From Dokdonella sp. (GTDB taxonomy: Bacteria; Pseudomonadota; Gammaproteobacteria; Xanthomonadales; Rhodanobacteraceae), in contig NZ_JAHCAQ010000012.1 in assembly GCF_019634845.1 (NCBI RefSeq), positions 55,830 to 119,829 on the forward strand: a stretch of DNA of 64,000 bases, in the 5' to 3' direction. The notes under the pieces are model-generated. The model had not been told where the DNA came from and searched no databases. It worked only from the letters and a program-made list of their open reading frames with translations. Positions 45,617 to 58,147 of the stretch are shown piece by piece; position 1 is the stretch's first letter, and each line of letters begins with the position of its first letter. The position numbers and the translations under genes were made by a program.

Positions 45617-46626
45617 GCGCGCCCAACCGCCTGCTCGATCCGGGCTTCGATCTCACGCTGCGGCCGATGCGCTATCCGCAGTTCTACGAGATGTATCGCG
45701 CCGCGATCAAGAACACCTGGACCGTCGAGGAGGTCGACTTCCAGATCGACCTGGCACACCTCGCCCAGCGCATGACGCCGGCCGACCAACACCTGATCCA
45801 GCGCCTCGTCGCGTTCTTCGCGACCGGTGATTCGATCGTGTCGAACAACCTCGTGCTCAACCTTTACCGACACATCAACGCGCCCGAAGCGCGCATGTAC
45901 CTGTCGCGCCAACTGTATGAAGAGGCGCTGCACGTACAGTTCTACCTGACCCTGCTCGACAACTACATTCCGGAGCCGGAGCGGCGCGCGCAGGCGTTCG
46001 CGGCGGTCGACAACATCCCCTCGATCCGCCGCAAGGCCGCGTTCTGCATGCGCTGGATCGACTCGATCCAGTCGCTCGAACGCATTGCCAGCGATGCCGA
46101 CAAGCGCCAGTTCCTGCTCAACCTCACCTGTTTCGCCGCCTGCATCGAAGGCCTGTTCTTCTTCGGCGCGTTCGCCTACGTCTACTTCCTGCGTTCGCGC
46201 GGCCTGCTGCCGGGCCTGGCCGCCGGCACCGCGTGGGTGTTCCGCGATGAATCGGCGCACATGGCATTCGCCTTCGAGGTGCTCGACACCGTGCGCCGCG
46301 AGGAACCGCAACTGTTCGATTCACAATGGGCCGAGCAGGTGACGCGGATGATCGGCGAGGCGGTCGATTGCGAGACCCAGTTCGCCGAGGACGTGCTCGG
46401 TGGCGGCGTGGTCGGCATGACGATCCCGGAGATGCGCCAGTACCTCGAATACGTCGCCGACCGTCGTCTGGCCACGCTGCGGTTGCCGACGCGCTACGGG
46501 GCGCACAACCCGTTCCCGTTCATGGAACTGCAGGACGTGCAGGAGCTGACCAACTTCTTCGAACGCCGCGTATCGGCCTACCAGGTCGCGGTGCAGGGCG
46601 AAGTCGGCTTCGACCATGCGTTCTGA
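45613..46626 (+). CDS. nrdB: Class I ribonucleoside-diphosphate reductase, beta subunit
   Basis: 337 residues, ferritin-like fold carrying the metal centre and tyrosyl radical. Metal ligands: Asp in VDFQIDLAHL, Glu and His in YEEALHVQFYLTLLDNYI, Glu in AACIEGLFFFGAF, Glu and His in FRDESAHMAFAF. The Tyr seven residues after the first ligand Glu (EALHVQFY) is at the radical position of E. coli R2. Coupled to nrdA by an ATGA overlap. Confidence 0.95.
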   Translation: MSAPNRLLDPGFDLTLRPMRYPQFYEMYRAAIKNTWTVEEVDFQIDLAHLAQRMTPADQHLIQRLVAFFATGDSIVSNNLVLNLYRHINAPEARMYLSRQLYEEALHVQFYLTLLDNYIPEPERRAQAFAAVDNIPSIRRKAAFCMRWIDSIQSLERIASDADKRQFLLNLTCFAACIEGLFFFGAFAYVYFLRSRGLLPGLAAGTAWVFRDESAHMAFAFEVLDTVRREEPQLFDSQWAEQVTRMIGEAVDCETQFAEDVLGGGVVGMTIPEMRQYLEYVADRRLATLRLPTRYGAHNPFPFMELQDVQELTNFFERRVSAYQVAVQGEVGFDHAF

Positions 46627-47023
46627 CGACATCGGCGCTTCGCGCACGCGCCAGACACGCTGCGTCGAGATCGTGTTTCCCGACCACTGCAACCATCTGG
46701 GCAGCCTGTTCGGCGGCCAGGCGCTGGCATGGATGGACAAGGCCGCGTTCCTCGCCGCCAGCCGATTTTCGGGATGCACCGTGGTCACGGCGCGCTCCGA
46801 TCGCATCGACTTCCGCGAGCCGGTCAAGCTCGGCGAGATCGTCGAACTGGTGGCCACCGTCACCAGTGTCGGGCGCAGTTCGATGACGGTGCGCGTGTCG
46901 CTGCTGCACGAGGCCGAACCAGGCGGTACCGCACGGCCGGCGACGACCGGCGAGTTCGTGATGGTCGCGGTCGACGACAGCGGTCGCGCGGTTGCGGTGC
47001 GGCGCGGCGCCAGCGATGCCTGA
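46616..47023 (+). CDS. Hotdog-fold acyl-CoA thioesterase (YciA/BACH type)
   Basis: 135 residues. PDHCNHLGSLFGGQALAWMDKAAFLAASRFSG is the family's active-site segment (Asn-His...Gly-Gly-x...Asp), and VTARSDRIDFREPVKLGEIVEL follows in the usual place. It hydrolyses medium or long acyl-CoAs. The start overlaps nrdB by eleven bases, so it is probably co-transcribed with nrdAB although no functional link is known. Confidence 0.88.
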   Translation: MRSDDIGASRTRQTRCVEIVFPDHCNHLGSLFGGQALAWMDKAAFLAASRFSGCTVVTARSDRIDFREPVKLGEIVELVATVTSVGRSSMTVRVSLLHEAEPGGTARPATTGEFVMVAVDDSGRAVAVRRGASDA

Positions 47024-47180
47024 CATTGCGGGGACGCCTGGGCGGTCACGCGAGCCGTCGGCGCCGGCGCGACGCTCGCGGATGGCACTGGCAGGGTGCG
47101 CGCATGCGGCGCGCGGGCACGGCCGCTCGCAGTGGGCGCGAGTCTGCTAACTTGGCGCTCCCTGCGAACGGAATGCCCCG

Positions 47181-47687
47181 ATGAATGATGTCGCCCATAC
47201 CGATGCCGGACTGGCCGAACGCGGCCGCGTGGTCGCCGAGCTGCTGCTCACGCGTGGCCAGACCATGGTGACGGCCGAATCGTGCACGGGGGGCTGGATC
47301 GCCAAGGTGCTGACCGACATTCCCGGCAGCTCGGCCTGGTTCGAATGCGGCGTGGTCGCCTACGGCTACGAGGCCAAGGAGGCCTTGCTCGGCGTGCATC
47401 CCCAGACGCTCGAGCGCACCGGCGCGGTGAGCCAGGAAACCGTCATCGAGATGGTGTCGGGTGCCCTGGCGCGCTATGGCGCGAGCGTGGCGGTGGCGGT
47501 CACCGGCGTGGCGGGTCCGAGTGGCGGCACGCCCGACAAACCGGTCGGCACGGTCTGGATCGGCTGGAAGCGGCGCGGCGGCTACGCGCATGCGCAAGTG
47601 TTCCACTTCGACGGCGACCGCGAGGCCGTGCGGCGCCAGACCGTCGCCGCGGCGCTCGATGGCGTGCGCCAGATTCTTACGAACTGA
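47181..47687 (+). CDS. pncC: Nicotinamide-nucleotide amidohydrolase (CinA C-terminal domain)
   Basis: 168 residues, the stand-alone CinA C-domain. It deamidates NMN to nicotinic acid mononucleotide, recycling NMN made by DNA ligase. The Ser of MVTAESCTGGWIAKVLTDIPGSSAWFECGVVAYGYEAKE is the catalytic residue; VAVTGVAGPSGGTPDKPVGTVWIG is the other signature. A -10-like GCTAAC precedes it. pncC next to recA is a common proteobacterial order. Confidence 0.94.
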   Translation: MNDVAHTDAGLAERGRVVAELLLTRGQTMVTAESCTGGWIAKVLTDIPGSSAWFECGVVAYGYEAKEALLGVHPQTLERTGAVSQETVIEMVSGALARYGASVAVAVTGVAGPSGGTPDKPVGTVWIGWKRRGGYAHAQVFHFDGDREAVRRQTVAAALDGVRQILTN

Positions 47688-47723
47688 CACGGCGTTTGGC
47701 GGTCGGCGTTGGCGGCGCTGTGG

Positions 47724-47763
47724 GATAATCTGCGCCTTGTGCCGTCTCCGCTGCTGAGACGGC
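47724..47763 (+). promoter_or_regulatory. recA -10 element and leader hairpin
   Basis: GATAAT at 47724-47729 is the -10 candidate. Twelve bases on, GCCGTCTC (47741-47748) and GAGACGGC (47756-47763) form a perfect eight-base stem with a seven-base loop in what would be the 5' leader. I found no LexA box that I would defend. Confidence 0.45.
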
Positions 47764-47803
47764 GCGGCGGCACACTGGCCGCCACCACCGACGAGGACCC
47801 GTG

Positions 47804-48835
<1,032 letters not shown>

Positions 48836-48854
48836 AGCCGCTGCGGTCGCGCGC

Positions 48855-49436
48855 GTGGACCTGCTGCGCGCGCGTGCCGGCCCGTTGCACAACCTGTTCG
48901 TGGCCCTGCGGCCCGATGCTGCGGCCGCTACGGCACTCGCGGCCGCGGTCGCCGCACTGCGCGCGAGTGGCGCAACGGCGGGACGCTGGGTTGCCCAGTC
49001 ACGTCATCACCTGACGTTGCAGTTCCTTGGCAGCCACGCCGCGCTCGACACCGCGCTCGTGGCGCGCGTCTGCGCCGCGGCGGCGCGGGTGCGCGCGGCG
49101 CCGTTCGAACTCATCCTCGACCGCTTCGGCAGTTTCGATCGACACAGCGGCGTCGTGTGGCTCGGCCCGACGCAGGTACCGGCGGCGCTCATCGCGTTGC
49201 ATGCGGCACTCGTCGCGGCGTTGCGGCAGGCTGCGCTGCCGTTGCCGCCGACGCAGCCGTTCGTGCCGCATGTGACTGTGCTGCGCAACGCGCAGGCCGC
49301 GTTCGCGGCGCCGTGTTCGCCGCCGGTGCGCTGGCCGGTCGGGCAGTTCATGTTGATCGACAGCCCGCTGCGGCCGGCGCTGCCGTATCGCGTGCTCGGG
49401 TGCTGGTCGCTGGCGGATTCCGACACCGGCAGTTGA
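48855..49436 (+). CDS. thpR: RNA 2',3'-cyclic phosphodiesterase (2H family)
   Basis: 193 residues from the GTG at 48855. The two HxTx motifs of the 2H phosphoesterase fold are present: RHHLTLQFLG and PHVTVLRN. It opens 2',3'-cyclic phosphates to 2'-phosphomonoesters; older names are 2'-5' RNA ligase or LigT. The start is uncertain because there is no clear Shine-Dalgarno. It probably reads through from recA. Confidence 0.88.
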   Translation: MDLLRARAGPLHNLFVALRPDAAAATALAAAVAALRASGATAGRWVAQSRHHLTLQFLGSHAALDTALVARVCAAAARVRAAPFELILDRFGSFDRHSGVVWLGPTQVPAALIALHAALVAALRQAALPLPPTQPFVPHVTVLRNAQAAFAAPCSPPVRWPVGQFMLIDSPLRPALPYRVLGCWSLADSDTGS

Positions 49437-49453
49437 ACGGGCGCGCCTGCCGC

Positions 49454-49459
49454 TACAAT
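49454..49459 (+). promoter_or_regulatory. -10 element of a probable leaderless rluF promoter
   Basis: TACAAT ends exactly six bases before the rluF ATG at 49466. TTGAAC (49433-49438), 15 bases upstream, may be the -35. No Shine-Dalgarno sequence. Confidence 0.55.
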
Positions 49460-49465
49460 GCGCCG

Positions 49466-50179
49466 ATGCGCTTGAACAAACATATCGCCGACAGCGGCCA
49501 CTGCTCGCGGCGCGAGGCTGATCGGCTCATCGCCGCGCAGCGCGTCAAGGTCAATGGCGTCGTCGCCGGCATCGGCACCCAGGTCGAGGAAGGCGACGCC
49601 GTGCTCGTCGACGGGCAGGCGCTGGCCACGCGCAAGCCGCGCAAGGGTGGGCGACGGCACGTCTACATCGTGCTCAACAAACCGGTCGGCATCACCTGCA
49701 CCACCGAGCACGAGGTGGGCGGCAACATCGTCGATTTCATTGGCCATGAGCAACGCATCTTTCCGATCGGGCGGCTCGACAAGGACTCCGAAGGCCTGAT
49801 CCTGCTCACCAGCAATGGCGACATCGTCAACGACATCCTGCGCGCCGAGAACCGCCACGAAAAGGAATACCTGGTCGCGGTCAACCGGCCGGTTACTCCC
49901 GAGTTCCTTGCTGGCATGGCGCGCGGCGTGCGCGTGCATGGCCAGCTCACCAGGCCATGTCGTACCTCGCGCATCGCCAAGTTCGGCTTCCGCATCGTGC
50001 TCACGCAGGGCCTCAACCGGCAGATCCGGCTGATGGCGGCCGCGTTCGGCTATCGCGTGACGCAACTGCGCCGCGTGCGCATCGTCAACATCCGGCTCGG
50101 CGCGCTCAAGCCCGGTCAGTGGCGCAACCTGACCGAACCCGAATTGCGCGAACTGCTGCCGGCGCGCACCGACTGGTGA
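49466..50179 (+). CDS. rluF: 23S rRNA pseudouridine(2604) synthase RluF-like
   Basis: 237 residues. The S4 domain (MRLNKHIADSGHCSRREADRLIAAQRVKVNG) is followed by the RsuA/RluB/RluF catalytic domain with the nucleophile Asp in FPIGRLDKDSEGLILLTSNGD and with HEKEYLV and QGLNRQIRLMAAAFGY. HIADSGHCSRREADRLI and NIVDF segments favour RluF over RluB. It lacks the long basic tail of the E. coli protein. Transcript probably leaderless. Confidence 0.9.
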   Translation: MRLNKHIADSGHCSRREADRLIAAQRVKVNGVVAGIGTQVEEGDAVLVDGQALATRKPRKGGRRHVYIVLNKPVGITCTTEHEVGGNIVDFIGHEQRIFPIGRLDKDSEGLILLTSNGDIVNDILRAENRHEKEYLVAVNRPVTPEFLAGMARGVRVHGQLTRPCRTSRIAKFGFRIVLTQGLNRQIRLMAAAFGYRVTQLRRVRIVNIRLGALKPGQWRNLTEPELRELLPARTDW

Positions 50180-50339
50180 GAGCGGCGGCCCGATCGAGCA
50201 TCAGGGCCTGCAGGCTTGGCAGCGTGGTGTTGGCACTGGTGCCGAAGCCAATGTCATCGCTCCGGATCGCTACCACTTGGCTTGCGCCGTCCCGGCGGTA
50301 GCCGGTCCGCAGCCGCGGCCCGGCGTCCGCCCGCATTGC

Positions 50340-51056
50340 TCACTCGGCGAGCGCGGCGTTGTGATAGACCTCCTGCACGTCGTCGAGCGCGTCGAGCCAG
50401 TCGAGCAGGTCGCGCAGCGTCTCGGCAGCCTCGCCGCTGACGCCCGTGCGGTTCTCGGGACGCATGACGATGTCGGCGCGCAGCGGCGCAAAGCCCGCCG
50501 CCTGCAGTGCCGCCTTGACCGCCTCGAACTGTTCGGGTGCGCACAGCACTTCGCTGTGGCCATCGCCAGCCACGACGTCATCGGCACCGGCGTCGATGGC
50601 GACTTCGAGGATGCGATCCTCGCTGCCGGCGGCGGTGGTGGCGAACACGAGTTCGCCGATGCGCTTGAACTGGAACGCAACCGAACCGCTGGTGCCGAGA
50701 TTGCCGCCGTGCTTGGTCAGCGCGTGACGCACCTCGGCCACCGTGCGCGTGGGGTTGTCGGTCATGGCGTCGATGATGAGTGCGATGCCACCGGGGCCGT
50801 AGCCCTCGTAGCGCAGTTCCTGCATGTCGTCGGCGCCATCGGCACCCGAGCCGCGGCGGATCGCGCGCTCCATCGTGTCCTTGGGCATGTTGGCCACGAG
50901 CGCCTTGTCCATGGCGGCGCGCAGGCGCGGATTGCCGGCCGGGTCGGCACCGGTGCGTGCCGCGACCGTGATCTCGCGGATCAGCTTGGTGAAGATCTTG
51001 CCGCGCCGAGCATCTTCGGCGTTCTTGCGGTTCTCGATGCTGGGGCCTCTGCCCAT
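50340..51056 (-). CDS. yebC: YebC/PmpR family protein
   Basis: 238 residues. [34 protein letters not shown] and [31 protein letters not shown] are family signatures. Members were described as transcription regulators and more recently as ribosome-associated factors that help at proline-rich stalls. A TAAAAT box about 33 bases upstream (minus) may be its -10. It converges with rluF. The 160-base gap between them has no gene I can name. Confidence 0.95.
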   Translation of the reverse strand: MGRGPSIENRKNAEDARRGKIFTKLIREITVAARTGADPAGNPRLRAAMDKALVANMPKDTMERAIRRGSGADGADDMQELRYEGYGPGGIALIIDAMTDNPTRTVAEVRHALTKHGGNLGTSGSVAFQFKRIGELVFATTAAGSEDRILEVAIDAGADDVVAGDGHSEVLCAPEQFEAVKAALQAAGFAPLRADIVMRPENRTGVSGEAAETLRDLLDWLDALDDVQEVYHNAALAE

Positions 51057-51135
51057 GGTCGTGCCTGCGTAGCGGAAATGGCGAACGGGCGATTTTAGCG
51101 CGGCGCCGCGCCGATCGACATGGCGCCGCAGGCGG

Positions 51136-53961
51136 TCATGGCGTGCAACCCTGCGGCACCGGCGTCAGGCGCCCGATGTCGAGCGTGCCGCTTTGCCCGG
51201 CATGGCTGCCGCTGGTGAAGCGGTACTCGAAGCGCCCCGCGCTGCAGCTGGTGAAGACGAGCCGGCCGGTACCGACCTGCACCGTCTGCGTCGTTGCCGG
51301 CGCATCGAAGATTCCGCCGGTACTGTCGTAGATGCCGATCGAATCGAAGCTCGTCTGTGTGGCCGTGGCCAGGCTTTGCAGCGTGAACCAGTGCTGGCCA
51401 TTGGGCCCGCTGCTGGCGGTACCGCTTGGCAGGAACGTGTACCAGGCGCCGAACAGCACGCCTTGCGGCGGGTTGAAGTCGAGGATCAGGCCCTGGCCGC
51501 TGTTGGACGGATCGGGCCAGGCGCCGCCGCGCGCGTAGTTGGCCGGCGCCGCCTGCGGGTTGGCGCAATTGACGTCGGCCAGCAGGCGCTGCAGCGGAAT
51601 GAGACCGCGACGGCCGTCGGTGAAGCTGTACGACAGCGCGGCGTGGTTGCAGTCGTTGAAGTTGATGCTGGCCTCGCCGACGACCTGGGTGGTGGTGGCT
51701 TGCGCCGAGTCGAAGCGGCCGCCCAGGGTCTGGTAGATCGACATCGTCGAGTAACTGGTCTGGTCGACCGTGCCCTGCACCGTGTACCAGCGCTGATGCC
51801 CGCTGAGGTCGAACGTGAACCAGCCGGCGAACAGGTTGCCGCGGCTGGTGCCGAACAGGTCGGGTGAGATTTCCATCACCAGGCCTTGGCTGTCGGTGAC
51901 CGGATCGCCCCAGGAACCCGTGAGCGCGAAGCGGTTGGCCGTCATGTTCCATGCATCGAGCAGGTTGGAGATGTCGAGCGAGCCCAGGCCCGTCGCCATG
52001 TCGTAGCCGGTTCCGACCAGATAGCCCTCGACACCGCCGCTCAGGCTCGTGGGTCCCGGCAGGCTGTTGTTGCAGAGGCTGGCGGTGCCCACCGAGCAGG
52101 TGCTGACGCCGCTGCTTTCGACCGTGACGTCGTGATAGATGTCGTGGCTGCTCGCCGCCAGCGAATACAGGCGCGGGTTGAGGTTGCCCTGCGCGTGCAG
52201 CGCCTTCTGGTTGATGAGCGCCGCCACGCCGGCCATGCTCGGCGCCGAGGCCGAGGTGCCACCCCACAGCAGGAAATGGAACTTGTTGTCGTCACCGGGC
52301 ACGCACGAGGCATTGGATGCCGCCATGCAGCCGAAATAGCCGTTCTTGACCGAGGCGCCGAACGACACGTCGGGCAGGTAACGCCCCTGCGTCGCGGTCG
52401 GCATGCCCGGCGCGACCTGCCAGGCCGGCCGCCTGACATAGGTGCTGACGCCGCCGCCGGTGGCGGCGACGTGGCTCTTGCCGTCCTTGTCCAGCGGCTC
52501 GTTCCAGGCGCCCTCGCGGATGTAGCCCTTGGCCGACACGAAGCCGCTCGTGTTGCCGGGGTTCCAGAACGCCCGGTCGTCGGTGCCGATGCCGAAGCTG
52601 GTGCCGCCGACGCAGGTCACGTGGCCCGATGCACACAGGATGTTGGTGCTGCGCACGAGACCGGGCTCGGGCACCGTGAAGTACTTGGCGCAATCGGCTG
52701 CACCGGCATCACCCGAGGAAACGAATACCGACTGGCCCTGCATCGCCGCCTGCAGGTAGACGTCCTCGAGCCAGTTGGCCACCGCCTGCGAATTGGCGCC
52801 CTCGCAGGAACCGAAGCTGACCGAGATGATCGACGCTTCGAGTGGTTCGGCATCGACCGCGTGGATGAGTGACAGGATCAGGCCGTCGCTGTTGTTGCGG
52901 TCGCCGCTCACGATGAGCTTGATGTCGGCGCCCGGCGCCACGCTTCCGGCGCGGGTCACGTCGAGCGTGGCCTCGCCCTGGTCACCCAGCGACTCGTCCG
53001 GGTCATCGCAGCTCGGCGTGCCGGTGGTGCCGCAGGTGGTGGCGGGCGGGCCCGGATCGCTGCCATCGGGCGGAATCACCACGATCGGCGTCTTCATCGT
53101 GACGTTGGTGCGCTGTCCGAAGGCCTGGATGTCGGCGTCGTTGACGCGCGCGCGGCCAAGCACGGCGATGGTCTGGCCGCGGCCGTCGAGACCCTGTGCG
53201 GTGGCGCGTTCCTGACCGTAGATCTTGGCGAAGTCACCCGGTGTCACGTAGTGCGCGCAGACCGTGCCCTGGCAGTTCGACATCGCCGGCTTGCCGCTGC
53301 CGCTGAACACGGCCTCGTGCCGCTCGCGGTGCGCCAGCGGCGTGAAGCGCACTTCGCTGAGGCCCACTACGCCGCCGATGATGTCGGCCATGTCGCTTGC
53401 AATCGCCACTTCGCCCGCGGGCGCCATGCGCTTGCGGCCGTCGGCGGTCTGGTACCAGTGCAACTGCGTGCCGAAGGCGGCGCCGACGGCGGCGGCGCTG
53501 CCGGCAAAGCGCATCCGCGTGCGGCTGTTGGCGATCGCTTCGACCCGCAGGCCGTGGCCAAGCAGCCAGCTGCTGACCCGTGCGATGTCGGCGTCGCTGG
53601 CGCCGAACCGCGCGCCGATCTCGCTCGGCGTGAGCCAGCGCTGGTAGTTGGGCGAGGCCGGGTCCTGCACCTGGGCGAGATAGGCATCGAAGGCCGCCTG
53701 GCGCTCGGGCGAACGCTTGAGCGAGAGCTGCAGGGCGCCCAGCTCGAGCGCCTGCGACACGGCGCCGCGATCGTTCTTGGCGCTGGCCCAGGCGACGCCC
53801 TGGTCGCGCAGCACGGCGCGCTGCGGGCTGGCGACGCGCAGTGCGGCGGGCGGCGCGGCGGCGATCGCCGCCGTTGCTGCCAGAGCCACCAGTACGGCCA
53901 ACAGGTAGGCGCGGCGCGGCGTGGCGCGCGCCGGCGGGGTGACTCGGGGGTGGGTGCTCAT
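51136..53961 (-). CDS. Secreted sedolisin (S53) protease with pro-kumamolisin domain and two C-terminal repeats
   Basis: 941 residues. Signal [20 protein letters not shown]; pro-kumamolisin domain about residues 45-210; S53 domain about 225-670 with the triad Glu330 and Asp334 (GEATLDV), oxyanion Asp418 ([10 protein letters not shown]) and nucleophile Ser570 ([10 protein letters not shown]). Active in acid after self-cleavage in known members. Residues 673-808 and 809-941 are two copies of a beta-rich module with WxDPxxSGQGL, GxWxTF and QxWxTxQ motifs, of the kind repeated in many Lysobacterales secreted proteins. There is no GFD tail (ends PVPQGCTP). It diverges from the cytochrome gene. Confidence 0.9.
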   Translation of the reverse strand: MSTHPRVTPPARATPRRAYLLAVLVALAATAAIAAAPPAALRVASPQRAVLRDQGVAWASAKNDRGAVSQALELGALQLSLKRSPERQAAFDAYLAQVQDPASPNYQRWLTPSEIGARFGASDADIARVSSWLLGHGLRVEAIANSRTRMRFAGSAAAVGAAFGTQLHWYQTADGRKRMAPAGEVAIASDMADIIGGVVGLSEVRFTPLAHRERHEAVFSGSGKPAMSNCQGTVCAHYVTPGDFAKIYGQERATAQGLDGRGQTIAVLGRARVNDADIQAFGQRTNVTMKTPIVVIPPDGSDPGPPATTCGTTGTPSCDDPDESLGDQGEATLDVTRAGSVAPGADIKLIVSGDRNNSDGLILSLIHAVDAEPLEASIISVSFGSCEGANSQAVANWLEDVYLQAAMQGQSVFVSSGDAGAADCAKYFTVPEPGLVRSTNILCASGHVTCVGGTSFGIGTDDRAFWNPGNTSGFVSAKGYIREGAWNEPLDKDGKSHVAATGGGVSTYVRRPAWQVAPGMPTATQGRYLPDVSFGASVKNGYFGCMAASNASCVPGDDNKFHFLLWGGTSASAPSMAGVAALINQKALHAQGNLNPRLYSLAASSHDIYHDVTVESSGVSTCSVGTASLCNNSLPGPTSLSGGVEGYLVGTGYDMATGLGSLDISNLLDAWNMTANRFALTGSWGDPVTDSQGLVMEISPDLFGTSRGNLFAGWFTFDLSGHQRWYTVQGTVDQTSYSTMSIYQTLGGRFDSAQATTTQVVGEASINFNDCNHAALSYSFTDGRRGLIPLQRLLADVNCANPQAAPANYARGGAWPDPSNSGQGLILDFNPPQGVLFGAWYTFLPSGTASSGPNGQHWFTLQSLATATQTSFDSIGIYDSTGGIFDAPATTQTVQVGTGRLVFTSCSAGRFEYRFTSGSHAGQSGTLDIGRLTPVPQGCTP

Positions 53962-54100
53962 TGCGGCGCGGGTCCGGTCATGCGGGAGCCCGGCATGATC
54001 CGGGTGCGGCTGCTGCCGTGCAAGTCGCGCCCCGCGGCAACCTGCCGCTGACGTGATCCGTGCCGGGTGTCACGGATTCGACCCGCGGTGGCGGGGCGGC

Positions 54101-54114
54101 TTGATCCAGATCAG
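54101..54114. promoter_or_regulatory. FNR/ANR-type box
   Basis: TTGATCCAGATCAG matches TTGAT-N4-ATCAA in 9 of 10 defined positions and equals the common TTGATCCAGATCAA site but for the last base. Its centre is about 62 bases upstream of the cytochrome ATG, which suits activation from -41.5 with a short leader. It may also act on the divergent sedolisin gene. Confidence 0.65.
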
Positions 54115-54169
54115 GGCCGGCCGCGGCGCGGCAGCCGAGCATCAGCCGACCGCAAAGGGGAGTGGTGCG

Positions 54170-56152
54170 ATGGCCTGGGCAGCGATGTGGCGGGGCGGAT
54201 GCTTGGCCGTGATGGGCCTGTCGGCAATCGCGGCGGCGGCCGATCCGCTGCCGCTGACCCAGCGCGATTTCCTCGTGCCGGGGACACAGGTCGGCGATGT
54301 CGATGCGAGCACGTTCTTCCCGCCGCAGTTGTGTTCGGCCTGCCATTCGCACACGCCCAACGACTCAGCGCCCTACGACAGCTGGCGCGGCAGCCTCATG
54401 GCGCAGGCCGGGCGCGATCCGCTGTTCTTCGCCCAGATGACCACCGCCAACCAGGACGTGGCCAATGTCGGTTCCTACTGCCTGCGCTGCCATGTGCCAA
54501 TGGCGGTGGTCAGCGGCAGCGTCGCCACACCCGATGGCAGCGCACTGGGCAACCGCGACAAGGATGGGGTCGACTGCCATTTCTGTCACGCGATGGTCGA
54601 CCCCGTGTACAAGCCCGGCCTCAGCCCGCCGCAGGACCAGGCCATCCTCGCCGCGCTCGACCAGGTGCCGGCGCACGCCGGCAATGCGATGTTCGTCCTC
54701 GACCCCGAAGGTCTGCGGCGCGGTCCGCGCAGCGATGCGTTGCCGCCGCATTCGCTGGCCACTTCGCCCTACCATCGCAGCGCCGCGCTGTGCGGCAGTT
54801 GCCACGATGTCGGCAATGTCGCGGTGTCGCGCCAGGGCGATGGCACTTACCGCTACAACGCGCTCGACACACCGGCACCGACCGCTGACCCGGCGCAGCA
54901 TTTTCCGCTCGAGCGCACCTATTCGGAGTGGCGTTTGTCGGCGTTCGCGAGCGGCGGCGTCGACATGGGTGGCCGCTTCGGCGGCGATGGCGGTGGCGTG
55001 GTGTCGACCTGCCAGGACTGCCACATGCCGGTGCGCGGCGGCCAGGCCTGCACCAGTGGCCCCGACCGGCCCGACCTGCGCAGCCACGATTTCGCCGGCG
55101 CCTCATCGTGGGTGCTCGACATCATTGGTCGCTACAACGCCGGCGACCCGGCCGTCGATCCGGCCGCGATCGCCACCGGCATGGCGCGCGCCAACGATAT
55201 GCTCGGCCGCGCCGCGTCGCTCGAACTCGTGCAGCAACCCGGCGGCGTGCTGCGCGCACGCGTCATCAACGAATCGGGCCACAAGCTGCCGACCGGGCAC
55301 ATCGAAGGTCGCCGTGCCTGGGTCGAAGTGCGCGTGCTCGATGCCGCGAGCAACGTGCTGCGAACCTATGGCGGCTACGACGCCGCGACCGCCGAGTTGG
55401 ACGAAGACAGCACGGTGGTCTACGAGATGGCGGTGGGCCTGTCGCCGGCCGCCGCGGCACTGACCGGCCATCCCGTCGGGCGCACCACCCACATGGCGCT
55501 GGCCGATACCGTGGTCAAGGACAGCCGCATTCCGCCGCGTGGTTTCGTCAACGCGGCCTTCGCCGCCGCCGGCGCACCGACGGTCGGCCGTGACTATGCC
55601 GATGGCCAGTACTGGGACGACGTGCGCTTCTGGTTGCCGCAAGGCGCCGCGCAGGTGCAGGTGGCGGTGCACTACCAGACCGCGACGCGGCACTACATCG
55701 AGGCGCTGCGCGATGCCAACGTGACCGATCACTGGGGCGATACGCTGCATGATCTGTGGGAGCAGAGCGGACGCTCGCCGCCGGTCACGATGGCGAGCGG
55801 CAACCTCGCGATCGGCGACTTCCTGCGTGGCGACTTCAACGGCAACGGCGCGCTCGACCAAGCCGATGCCGACCGCCTGGCGGCCTGCATCGGCGCCGGC
55901 GCTGCCGGCATCGAGGCCTGCCTCGCTGGCGACTTCAACGGTGATCGTCGCGTCGATTGCAGCGATGCACAGGCATTCGCCGCGGCCTGGCCTGGTCCGG
56001 GCGCGGCGCCATTGCCGCCGGTGTGCGTGGCCGGCACGGCGCGGGCGGTGCCGGCCAGTTCGGGCTGGGGGCTGGCCCTGCTCGGCGCGCTGCTGCTGCT
56101 GGTCGGCGCCGGCGCACTGCAGCGGTCCCTGCGCAGGCGCCGCCGCGTCTAG
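54170..56152 (+). CDS. Exported pentaheme cytochrome c with dockerin pair and CTERM anchor
   Basis: 660 residues; ATG at 54170 with AAGGGGAG eight bases upstream. Sec signal (CLAVMGLSAIAAAADP). Five CxxCH haem sites: CSACH (55), CLRCH (104), CHFCH (136), CGSCH (208), CQDCH (281), in a cytochrome c554-like arrangement. A beta-rich domain (about 300-550) follows. Then comes a dockerin-like pair of Ca-binding loops (GDFNGNGALDQADADRL and GDFNGDRRVDCSDAQAF). The end, VPASSGWGLALLGALLLLVGAG plus an Arg cluster (LRRRRRV), has the motif-helix-basic plan of IPTL/PEP-CTERM sorting signals. Likely a surface or outer-membrane-bound electron carrier. The FNR-type box upstream suggests low-oxygen expression. 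Confidence 0.88.
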   Translation: MAWAAMWRGGCLAVMGLSAIAAAADPLPLTQRDFLVPGTQVGDVDASTFFPPQLCSACHSHTPNDSAPYDSWRGSLMAQAGRDPLFFAQMTTANQDVANVGSYCLRCHVPMAVVSGSVATPDGSALGNRDKDGVDCHFCHAMVDPVYKPGLSPPQDQAILAALDQVPAHAGNAMFVLDPEGLRRGPRSDALPPHSLATSPYHRSAALCGSCHDVGNVAVSRQGDGTYRYNALDTPAPTADPAQHFPLERTYSEWRLSAFASGGVDMGGRFGGDGGGVVSTCQDCHMPVRGGQACTSGPDRPDLRSHDFAGASSWVLDIIGRYNAGDPAVDPAAIATGMARANDMLGRAASLELVQQPGGVLRARVINESGHKLPTGHIEGRRAWVEVRVLDAASNVLRTYGGYDAATAELDEDSTVVYEMAVGLSPAAAALTGHPVGRTTHMALADTVVKDSRIPPRGFVNAAFAAAGAPTVGRDYADGQYWDDVRFWLPQGAAQVQVAVHYQTATRHYIEALRDANVTDHWGDTLHDLWEQSGRSPPVTMASGNLAIGDFLRGDFNGNGALDQADADRLAACIGAGAAGIEACLAGDFNGDRRVDCSDAQAFAAAWPGPGAAPLPPVCVAGTARAVPASSGWGLALLGALLLLVGAGALQRSLRRRRRV

Positions 56153-56244
56153 TCGCCGGCGCTGCTGGCCAGGCCGACACGCGGCCTGCGCGCGGGCCGC
56201 GGGGCGCTCGGCTACAATCCGCGCCCCGCATCGATGCCAGTCCC

Positions 56245-58062
<1,818 letters not shown>

Positions 58063-58147
58063 GCCCGCTGCACGCCGCGCCGCGCGGCGTGGCCGCTACA
58101 CTGCGTGCTGCGCCGCGTCCCCGCCGCCACTGTCCACCTGCACCGAC

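Noticed and set aside
47641-47760. LexA operator before recA
   Set aside because: CGAAC near 47680 lacks a matching second half at the right distance.
50106-50336. Minus-strand fragment reading RSDDIGFGTSANTTLPSLQ in the rluF/yebC gap
   Set aside because: Looks somewhat protein-like and might be a remnant, but I recognise no family and much of it overlaps rluF antisense.
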